DNA of 6,393 bases from Phycisphaerales bacterium. Its GTDB lineage: Bacteria; Planctomycetota; Phycisphaerae; Tepidisphaerales; Tepidisphaeraceae. Of the stretch, positions 1 to 4,805 are shown piece after piece; positions within the stretch are counted from its first letter, which is position 1; each line of letters starts with the position of its first letter. Made by a program: the position numbers and the translations under genes. The stretch covers positions 1 to 6,393 of the forward strand of contig JAQGHK010000621.1 of NCBI GenBank assembly GCA_028288875.1, read 5' to 3'. The notes below the pieces were generated by a model. It was not told where the DNA came from. It saw only the letters and a program-made list of their open reading frames with translations, and ran no database searches.

Positions 1-929
1 AATCGGCCGACCTCGGCGGGCGCAAGCTTGATTCGTATCACGTCGGTTTCCTGCTCGCCCCGCGCCTCAATGCCGCCGGCCGCATGGGCCACGCCGGCTT
101 GGCCGTCGAAATGCTGACCAGCGCCGACGAGGCCAAGGCGTTTGAGATCGCCACCTATCTCGAACAGCAGAACAAGCACCGCCAGCAGACCGAGCGCGGC
201 ATTCTCGATGCTGCCCTCGAGCAGATCGACACGCTGAAACTCGCCGAGGCCCGCGCCATCGTCGTCGGCGATATCGGCTGGCACCCGGGCGTGATCGGCA
301 TCGTCGCCAGCCGCATCGTCGATCGCTTTCACCGCCCGGCGATCGTTATCGCGATGGACGCCCCCGCCGCCGGCGGCCTCGGCCACGGCAGCGGGCGCAG
401 CATCGACGGCTTCCATCTCTCCAAAGCCCTCGTCGCCGTCGGCCACCTGCTGGAAAGCCACGGCGGGCACGAAATGGCGGCGGGGCTGAAAGTGAAAGGC
501 GAAAACTTCGCCGCCTTCCGCGATGCCTTCACGGCCCACGCGCTGGATTCGATCGAAGAATCCATGCTCGTCCCCGAACTCCGCGTCGACAGCGACGCCG
601 AGCTGGCCGGCATCGACGAAGCCCTTGTCAATGACCTCGCCCGCCTCGGCCCCTTCGGCCGCGGCAATCCCAAGCCGCTGCTCCGCTGCCGCGATGTGGT
701 CCTCACCGCGCCCCCCAAACGCATCGGCAAAACCGGCGATCACCTGGTACTAGCCGTCCACAAGAACGGCGGCAAACCAATGAAAGCCATCGCCTTCGGC
801 GCCGCCGATTGGGCCGACAAACTCAGCGAAGGCGACACCGTTCACCTCTGCGTGCAGCCACAGATCAATGAGTTCAATGGCTGGCGGTCGGTGGAGCTAG
901 AGGTCAAAGACCTTCAGATCGCCAAGTGA
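1..929 (+). CDS. recJ: Single-stranded-DNA-specific exonuclease RecJ, C-terminal part (5' end outside window)
   Basis: RecJ degrades single-stranded DNA 5' to 3' in recombinational repair (RecF pathway) and mismatch repair, in the cytoplasm. The reading frame is open from base 3, giving 308 visible residues; the family is usually about 570 aa, so the catalytic DHH motifs lie upstream of the window. Numbering from base 3, the conserved GFLLAPRLNAAGRMGH segment is at residues 15-30. The DHHA1 domain follows, with GWHPGVIGIVASRIVDRFHR at about 92-111, GSGRSIDGFHL at about 129-139 and GGHEMAAG at 154-161. PFGRGNPKP at about 217-225 opens the C-terminal OB-fold region, which runs to the stop. The ATG at 84 is internal because conserved RecJ sequence continues upstream of it. 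The stop TGA (927-929) sits inside a 9-bp direct repeat next to an interspersed element. No frameshift is seen. Confidence 0.96.
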   Translation, partial: SADLGGRKLDSYHVGFLLAPRLNAAGRMGHAGLAVEMLTSADEAKAFEIATYLEQQNKHRQQTERGILDAALEQIDTLKLAEARAIVVGDIGWHPGVIGIVASRIVDRFHRPAIVIAMDAPAAGGLGHGSGRSIDGFHLSKALVAVGHLLESHGGHEMAAGLKVKGENFAAFRDAFTAHALDSIEESMLVPELRVDSDAELAGIDEALVNDLARLGPFGRGNPKPLLRCRDVVLTAPPKRIGKTGDHLVLAVHKNGGKPMKAIAFGAADWADKLSEGDTVHLCVQPQINEFNGWRSVELEVKDLQIAK

Positions 930-1005
930 CTTCCGGTCCCCTCTCCCTTGTACTCACGGGAAAGGGGTTTGGGTGAGGGCGAGCGTAAGTAGAGCTGTGA
1001 CTTCC
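926..1005. repeat. 9-bp direct repeats (GTGACTTCC) bracketing the left repeat element
   Basis: GTGACTTCC occurs at 926-934 and again at 997-1005. The first copy directly abuts the left edge of the interspersed element at 935, and the second lies 11 bases past its right end. The arrangement is what a target-site duplication around a 62-bp insertion (935-996) would look like. The first copy contains the recJ stop codon and the second lies just before the ATG at 1008. No terminal inverted repeats of the inserted segment are apparent, so the transposition reading is an inference. Confidence 0.45.
935..985 (+). repeat. Interspersed ~50-bp hairpin repeat, left copy
   Basis: This 51-bp sequence starts 6 bases after the recJ stop and recurs in inverted orientation at 1518-1567; about 43 of 50 positions match, with one single-base indel. 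Its left half folds into a hairpin: CCCCTCTCCC (938-947) pairs with GGGAAAGGGG (958-967) with one mismatch around a 10-base loop. It ends in GGGTTTGGGTGAGGGCGAGCG. It resembles the CCCTCTCCC/GGGTGAGGG intergenic repeats common in GC-rich bacterial genomes. It could also slow or end recJ transcription, although no T-run follows. Confidence 0.75.
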
Positions 1006-1007
1006 CG

Positions 1008-1460
1008 ATGGCCAAGAGCATGTGTGAACGACTCGATGACAGAACCTTTCGCCTTTTAGGCCCTTTCTTCGCCGAACGTGCATTTGCGTGGACCGGTCGA
1101 TTCGATCCACAAACATCCACGTGGTTCGCTGCAGTAATATTCGAATCTATTGCGATGAAAATCGTTATCAAGGTAGAGCGCAACGAGGAATCGATCTCGA
1201 TTGCCTCACGAGAGTCGCAAGGCCGGGATCGACTAGGAGGTGTTCCGATCGGGCGCATAATCAACTTTATTGATGGAGCCGACTCGTTCGTTTTTCCAAG
1301 CCGAACACTTGAGGAGCAGGCGCAGCAATTGATGAGTCGCGCTGATGAATTGCTGGTGCCGGGTTTGACGGAATCGGAGGAGTTTAAAAGCTGGTGTCGA
1401 AAGGTTTTCGACGAATGGTGCGAATCCATCCGACCCGGGAGTAGCAAACCGATTGGATAG
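1008..1460 (+). CDS. Hypothetical protein, lower GC than neighbours
   Basis: I do not recognise the family of this 150-residue product. It is a soluble-looking protein with no signal peptide or membrane helix: an N-terminal part with aromatic residues (LLGPFFAERAFAWTGRF, about 16-32), a beta-rich middle (AMKIVIKVERNEESISI, about 49-65), and an acidic, probably helical C-terminus (about 100-142) containing three Trp/Cys-rich spots around WCRKVFDEWCES. No catalytic motif stands out. The start is uncertain: ATG 1008 has no clear ribosome site, and ATG 1020 would give a product four residues shorter. A hand count over 1021-1440 gives about 51% GC, while sampled recJ lines are 70% or more, so recent acquisition or weak selection is possible. 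The gene lies between inverted copies of a ~50-bp repeat. The opposite strand is also open, but its product is Ser/Arg-rich and looks like a shadow. Confidence 0.6.
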   Translation: MAKSMCERLDDRTFRLLGPFFAERAFAWTGRFDPQTSTWFAAVIFESIAMKIVIKVERNEESISIASRESQGRDRLGGVPIGRIINFIDGADSFVFPSRTLEEQAQQLMSRADELLVPGLTESEEFKSWCRKVFDEWCESIRPGSSKPIG

Positions 1461-1471
1461 TCACTTGTACG

Positions 1472-1505
1472 ATTCAGTGGTTTCCAACTTCAGAATGAAC
1501 TGAAT
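1472..1505. other. Short inverted repeat downstream of the small gene
   Basis: ATTCAGT (1472-1478) and ACTGAAT (1499-1505) form a 7-bp stem with a 20-base loop, 12 bases after the stop at 1460. The stem is AT-rich and has no T-run, so it is only a weak terminator candidate. The rest of 1461-1653 holds the second interspersed repeat copy and a possible promoter, and no gene. Confidence 0.25.
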
Positions 1506-1517
1506 GGCGTCGTTTGC

Positions 1518-1567
1518 CGCTCGTCCTCACCCTAACCCTCTTCCGTGAGTAAAAGGGAGAGGGGACC
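1518..1567 (-). repeat. Interspersed ~50-bp hairpin repeat, right copy (inverted)
   Basis: This is the reverse-complement counterpart of 935-985, at about 86% identity. Read on the - strand, its 5' arm CCCCTCTCCC is unchanged, while the 3' arm differs (GGAAGAGGG instead of GGGAAAGGGG). The hairpin is still possible, with 8 of 9 pairs. Retained pairing despite arm differences suggests the fold matters or that the family is built around it. No 9-bp direct repeat comparable to that of the left copy is seen around this one. Confidence 0.75.
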
Positions 1568-1619
1568 AGAGGCCCACCGCCGGTTGCTGGCAGGCGCTGT
1601 TGCTCGCACAAACCGTCAA

Positions 1620-1647
1620 TTGTCTCGCACCCCGTCGGCCATACGAT
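1620..1647 (+). promoter_or_regulatory. Possible sigma70-like promoter of the GH43 gene, weak
   Basis: TTGTCT (1620-1625) and TACGAT (1642-1647) are separated by 16 bases and each match 4 of 6 consensus positions for -35 and -10 boxes. The ATG at 1654 begins only six bases after the -10 box, so transcription from here would give a leaderless or nearly leaderless mRNA. That would fit the absence of a ribosome binding site. The matches are weak enough to be chance. Confidence 0.2.
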
Positions 1648-1653
1648 GGTGGG

Positions 1654-2640
1654 ATGCGTTCTCGCTCATCGGCCCAAACTCGTTTCGGGATCACAGCACT
1701 TATGGCTAGCACGATCGCCGCCGTTACTTCCGCCGCCAGCGCCGGCAATCCCATCGCCCCCGGCTGGTACGCCGATCCGGACGTCGGCGTGTTCGATGGC
1801 CAGTATTGGGTCTACCCGACCTTCTCCGACAAATACGAAAAGCAGCTGCATTTCGACGCCTTCTCATCCAAGGACCTCGTCACCTGGCAGAAGCACGAAA
1901 GCATCCTCGATAACAAGGCCATCGCCTGGGCTCACATGGCGATGTGGGCGCCGTGCATCGTGAAGAACGGCGAGAAGTACTTCATGTTCTTCTCCGCCAA
2001 TGACGTGCACAAAGGGCAGATCGGCGGCATCGGCGTGGCGGTGGCGGACGCGCCCGGCGGGCCGTTCAAGGATTACCTGGGCAAGCCGCTGATCAATGAG
2101 ATCGTGAACGGCGCGCAGCCGATCGATCAGGCCGTCTTCCAGGATCCGGATGGCCAATGGTGGATCCTCTACGGCGGGTGGGGCCACTGCAATCTCGCCA
2201 AGCTGAAAGCCGATTTCACCGGCCTATTGCCTGACGCCGACGGCAAAGTCTTTCACGAGATCACGCCCAAGGGCTACGTCGAAGGGCCGATGATGCTGTT
2301 CCGCGCTGGCAAGGTGTACTTCATGTGGAGCGAAGGCGCGTGGACCGGTTCCAGCTACCAGGTGGCCTACGCCATTGCCGACACCATCCACGGCCCGTTC
2401 ACCCGCATCGGCACGATCATCCAGCCCAAGCCCGAGCTGGCCAGCGGGGCGGGACACCATTCGATCCTGAAGTTCCCGGATCGTGATGAATACGCCATCG
2501 TCTACCACCGCCGGCCGTTGGGCGAGACGGATGGCAACCATCGTGAGACGTGCATCGACAAGATGGAGTTCAACGCCGACGGGACGATCAAGCCGGTGAT
2601 CATGACGGCCGAGGGCATGGGGCCGATGCCGCTGAAGTAG
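1654..2640 (+). CDS. Secreted glycoside hydrolase, family 43-like
   Basis: Likely an exported enzyme acting on arabinose- or xylose-containing polysaccharides, built on the five-bladed beta-propeller of GH43. The product is 328 aa from ATG 1654. Residues 1-30 form a signal peptide: Arg-rich start, hydrophobic stretch from about 12, and an ASA cleavage site at 28-30. Expected catalytic residues are visible: general base Asp41 in GWYADPDVGVFDG, pKa-modulating Asp158 in PIDQAVFQDPDGQWWILYGG, and general acid Glu210 in YVEGPMMLF. WAPCIVKNGEKYFMFFSAND (98-117) and GHHS (267-270) are further family landmarks. The frame stays open upstream to a TTG at 1600, but ATG 1654 places the signal peptide properly. 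No Shine-Dalgarno is evident. The substrate cannot be read from sequence; arabinanase, arabinofuranosidase and beta-xylosidase activities all occur in the family. The downstream UPF0316 gene follows after 55 bases on the same strand. Confidence 0.85.
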   Translation: MRSRSSAQTRFGITALMASTIAAVTSAASAGNPIAPGWYADPDVGVFDGQYWVYPTFSDKYEKQLHFDAFSSKDLVTWQKHESILDNKAIAWAHMAMWAPCIVKNGEKYFMFFSANDVHKGQIGGIGVAVADAPGGPFKDYLGKPLINEIVNGAQPIDQAVFQDPDGQWWILYGGWGHCNLAKLKADFTGLLPDADGKVFHEITPKGYVEGPMMLFRAGKVYFMWSEGAWTGSSYQVAYAIADTIHGPFTRIGTIIQPKPELASGAGHHSILKFPDRDEYAIVYHRRPLGETDGNHRETCIDKMEFNADGTIKPVIMTAEGMGPMPLK

Positions 2641-2695
2641 CGGTTTCGCGCCGTCGTGGTTGCTTTGTCTCGCCAGTTGCGCATTCTGGCCGGCG

Positions 2696-3226
2696 ATGTC
2701 TATCTACCTCGGCGCGCTGCTGATCTTCTGCCTCCGCATCGGCGACGTGAGCGCCGGCACCCTTCGTGTGATCTTCCTCGTCAACGGCCGCCGCGGGCCG
2801 GCGGCGCTCTTGGCGTTTTGCGAGTCGGCCATCTGGGTGATCGCCATCAGCCGGGTGTTCAGCCACCTGGACCATTGGCAGAACATGGTCGGCTATGCCA
2901 CCGGTTACGCGTGCGGCACGATGGTCGGCATCACGCTCGATCAGTTCATCGGCATCGGCCAAAGCGTCGTCCGCGTCTTTACGCGCGACACCCACCTTCA
3001 ACTCCGCGACCGCCTGGCCAGCGAAGGCTTCGGCGTCACCCTCTTCCGCGGCGAAGGCGTGAACGGCCCGGTGCAGGAACTGATCATCGTGATCCAACGC
3101 CGCCGGCGCAAAGAACTGGTCCGCCACGTCCGGGCGATCGATCCGACCGCGTTCGTCACCTTCGAAGCCGCCGCGGCGACCTACGGCGGGTATGGAGCGA
3201 GGCCGATTCGGGATCACAATAAGTAA
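2696..3226 (+). CDS. UPF0316 family membrane protein (DUF5698 + DUF2179)
   Basis: The 176-aa product matches the layout of the UPF0316 family (Bacillus YebE-like), whose biochemical role is unknown. The N-terminal DUF5698 part (about 1-90) contains three membrane helices: about 3-28 carrying RIGDVSAGTLR (14-24), about 36-56 with FCESAIWVIAISRVF, and about 66-88 with YATGYACGTMVGI. The cytosolic DUF2179 part (about 92-160) includes LRDRLASEGFGVTLFRGEG and ends in the family-like FVTFEAAAATYGGY. The length fits the family. ATG 2696 is preferred over the in-frame TTG 2660 because the protein then begins right before the first helix; the ribosome site is poor. The last eight residues (RPIRDHNK) come from a 23-bp repeat found again at 4168, so the tail may have been replaced by that repeat. 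It may be co-transcribed with the GH43 gene, as no terminator is seen between them. Confidence 0.85.
   Translation: MSIYLGALLIFCLRIGDVSAGTLRVIFLVNGRRGPAALLAFCESAIWVIAISRVFSHLDHWQNMVGYATGYACGTMVGITLDQFIGIGQSVVRVFTRDTHLQLRDRLASEGFGVTLFRGEGVNGPVQELIIVIQRRRRKELVRHVRAIDPTAFVTFEAAAATYGGYGARPIRDHNK
3200..3222 (+). repeat. 23-bp direct repeat, copy A
   Basis: AGGCCGATTCGGGATCACAA plus TAA recurs at 4168-4190 with 21 of 23 bases identical. This copy encodes the last residues of the UPF0316 protein, just before its stop. The two copies bracket the LEPRRL gene at a 968-base distance. Confidence 0.8.
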
Positions 3227-3314
3227 ACTGCAGGGCGGACCCGTCCTGGCGCACAAAATCCACCGAACCCGGCTGTCCCAACAGCGGAGGTTTGGTTACA
3301 TATCGTCACGCATC

Positions 3315-3320
3315 GGAGGG
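3315..3320 (+). promoter_or_regulatory. Ribosome binding site deciding the start at 3327
   Basis: GGAGGG lies six bases before ATG 3327. It is the best Shine-Dalgarno in the + strand half of the window. It argues for 3327 over the upstream in-frame ATG at 3192, which falls inside the preceding gene. Confidence 0.8.
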
Positions 3321-3326
3321 AAATTG

Positions 3327-4160
3327 ATGCAGCATCTTATCGAATCGTTGGAACCGCGCCGCTTGAAAGCCGGTCTTATCACGATCGACACTACCGGACC
3401 TACGGTCGTCGTCACCGGCGACGGCGCGGACAACTTCCTAAGCGTCGATGAAACCGATCCCGCCGGCGACGGCACGCCCAGCGGCGGCTTCTCCTTTGGC
3501 ATCTACGGCGGTCCGCCCGGCGGCGCCCTCTACGTCGACGGCGTCGAAAACACCGGGTACTTCACGCTCGCTCAAGAGCAGGCGCTCCGGGACAAACCGT
3601 GGAAAATCGATCTCGGCGACGGCGACGATTATCTCGACGTGGCGCGGTACGAAGACTCGATCCGCTCGCTGTCCGTCCGCCTCGGTAACGGCAACGACTC
3701 CTTTTCCGTCGACAGCCGTTTCTATCCCGCAAACATCGGCGCGGTCCACGTCGATGGCGGGGCCGGCGAAGATACGATCAGCATCGGCAATATCGGCGGC
3801 AACGTCTCGGTCCTGCCCGGCCCGGGACGCGACCGCGTGCTGATCGCCGGCGACAATGTGGCCAACGGTGACCCCCGTTTTCGTGTACGGCTGCTCGGCA
3901 AGCTGCAGATCCTGGACACGCAGGGGCCGACCCGCGTGGTGATCGACTACGCTGATGTGCGCCGGGGAACGTCCATCGTGACCGGCAACTCCATCGACCG
4001 CGTGGCGATCCGCAACGTCGCTTTCTCCGGGCAATTCACAATGGCGACGCACGGCGGCAATGATATTCTGGCCAACACCGACTGCCATTTCCGCCGGGGT
4101 GTGACGGTCGCGCCGGGCGCGGGCCGTGATGAAGTGAACGGGTTCGACGACTGGATATAG
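3327..4160 (+). CDS. LEPRRL-type exported protein with RTX-like repeats
   Basis: The product is 277 aa and probably surface-bound or secreted. Its N-terminus MQHLIESLEPRRLKAG matches the LEPR-type motif at the start of many planctomycete exported proteins, here with Lys where Leu is usual (RLK rather than RLL); no ordinary hydrophobic signal peptide follows. The body is beta-rich, with at least seven Gly/Asp motifs like hemolysin-type calcium-binding repeats: GDGADNFLSV (31-40), GDGDDYLDV (97-105), GNGNDSFSV (120-128), GGAGEDTIS (144-152), GPGRDRVLI (165-173), HGGNDILAN (242-250) and GAGRDEVNG (264-272). They are spread out rather than strictly tandem, so a degenerate beta-roll or beta-helix is likely and calcium binding is uncertain. 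No enzymatic domain is seen. ATG 3327 has a strong ribosome site. The gene lies between two copies of a 23-bp direct repeat and ends at a hairpin facing a convergent operon. Confidence 0.8.
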   Translation: MQHLIESLEPRRLKAGLITIDTTGPTVVVTGDGADNFLSVDETDPAGDGTPSGGFSFGIYGGPPGGALYVDGVENTGYFTLAQEQALRDKPWKIDLGDGDDYLDVARYEDSIRSLSVRLGNGNDSFSVDSRFYPANIGAVHVDGGAGEDTISIGNIGGNVSVLPGPGRDRVLIAGDNVANGDPRFRVRLLGKLQILDTQGPTRVVIDYADVRRGTSIVTGNSIDRVAIRNVAFSGQFTMATHGGNDILANTDCHFRRGVTVAPGAGRDEVNGFDDWI

Positions 4161-4167
4161 CAGGGCA

Positions 4168-4190
4168 AGGCCGATCCGGGATCACAACAA
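4168..4190 (+). repeat. 23-bp direct repeat, copy B
   Basis: This is the partner of 3200-3222, with two C/T differences. It starts 8 bases after the stop of the LEPRRL gene and 9 bases before the hairpin. Flanking bases do not continue the match, so the repeat unit is about 23 bp. Confidence 0.8.
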
Positions 4191-4198
4191 AATGGCAA

Positions 4199-4244
4199 GG
4201 TGATAAGGTGAAAGAAGAGGCTTCCTGCCTCTCACCTTATCACC
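4199..4244. terminator. Hairpin between convergent genes, likely bidirectional terminator
   Basis: GGTGATAAGGTGA (4199-4211) and TCACCTTATCACC (4232-4244) form a perfect 13-bp stem. The interior adds a 5-bp stem, GAGGC (4217-4221) with GCCTC (4227-4231), closing a 5-base loop and leaving AAGAA bulged. It lies between the stops at 4160 (+) and 4263 (-). There is no T-run on the + side and only a short T-rich stretch on the - side, so it may act as a barrier or RNA stabiliser rather than a classical intrinsic terminator. Confidence 0.7.
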
Positions 4245-4262
4245 CCCAGTACCTTGTTGCCC

Positions 4263-4805
4263 TCAGTGCATCGAACCCGCGATGACCGCCAGCACGATGA
4301 TGCCGAACAGCGCCGCGAACACCACGCCAAGAATGATCAGCGACCGATTGCGGATCTTTCGGTTCAGCTTGCGCACTTCTTCTTCGGCGGCCGCGTGCTG
4401 GGCGGCGGCGTCTGCCGGTTCGATGTAGCCGGTGACCAGCGCCTGGATCGTCTCGGCGAGCGAGATCAGATACTGCTGCCGGCCGGCGACGACGCGCTTG
4501 GGCGCGCCGGAGTAGCGGCTGAAGCGCATGCCGCTGCCGTTGTAGTTGTCGTCAACCGACAGCGCCAGATTCACCCGGCCGCGGTCGAACACCATGCGCA
4601 AACGCGATGGCGTGAGGATGGGCTTCAGCTTTCGACCCTTCAGGCCTTTCTTGGTGCGGGTCAGGCCCATGGGCCGATCCCCGTCGTCGACCGAAAAGCC
4701 CTGCGCGGGATCGACCGTGAAGCCGTCCGGCGTCAGCAGGCCGGAGACGACGGCCATTACATCGGGCCATTGACGCGTTGTTACAAAAATATGTTCCACT
4801 ACCAC
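4263..4805 (-). CDS. C-tail-anchored membrane protein of unknown family
   Basis: I do not recognise this family. The product is about 180 aa from GTG 4805. The N-terminal ~120 residues look like a soluble alpha/beta domain (HIFVTTRQWPDVMAVVSGLL, then TPSRLRMVFDRGRVNLALSVDD further on). An Ala/Glu-rich, probably coiled stretch follows (AADAAAQHAAAEEEVRKLNR), then one hydrophobic helix of about 21 residues (about 156-176) and only four residues after it. That is a tail anchor placing the N-terminal domain in the cytoplasm. The start is inferred: GGAGG (4819-4815) is nine bases before GTG 4805; GTG 4799, overlapping the upstream stop as TAGTG, and ATG 4757 are alternatives. It overlaps the end of the CPBP protease gene by seven bases, implying co-translation with it. 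Its job is unknown, possibly a partner or regulator of that protease. Confidence 0.7.
   Translation of the reverse strand: MVVEHIFVTTRQWPDVMAVVSGLLTPDGFTVDPAQGFSVDDGDRPMGLTRTKKGLKGRKLKPILTPSRLRMVFDRGRVNLALSVDDNYNGSGMRFSRYSGAPKRVVAGRQQYLISLAETIQALVTGYIEPADAAAQHAAAEEEVRKLNRKIRNRSLIILGVVFAALFGIIVLAVIAGSMH

Noticed and set aside
914..1447. - strand open frame of 177 codons opposite the small + gene
   Set aside because: The product is Ser/Arg-rich and low in hydrophobic core residues, and it runs through the repeat element into recJ. The + frame has a more protein-like composition. Some doubt remains because neither has homologues I know.
935..1567. The two GC-rich repeats as part of a CRISPR array or an insertion sequence with transposase
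   Set aside because: There are only two copies, they are inverted and about 530 bases apart with a gene between, and no transposase or cas-like product is present.
1600..1653. TTG 1600 as the start of the GH43 gene
   Set aside because: It would put 18 extra residues before the signal peptide, and it has no ribosome site.
2600..3256. - strand frame of 218 codons opposite the UPF0316 gene, and a second + frame at 2656-3222
   Set aside because: Both overlap a recognisable UPF0316 protein and have shadow-like compositions (Asp/His/Ala-rich and Arg/Pro-rich).
3272..3285. Small hairpin GCTGT-CCCA-ACAGC before the LEPRRL gene
   Set aside because: A five-base stem is expected by chance at this GC, and no operator or riboswitch features surround it.
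3192..3326. Upstream in-frame ATG at 3192 for the LEPRRL gene
   Set aside because: It lies inside the UPF0316 gene. GGAGGG before 3327 and the position of the LEPRRL motif at the true N-terminus favour the later start.
3438..4088. - strand frame of 216 codons opposite the LEPRRL gene
   Set aside because: It is a mirror of the GC-rich Gly/Asp repeats. The + frame has a strong ribosome site and a known N-terminal motif.
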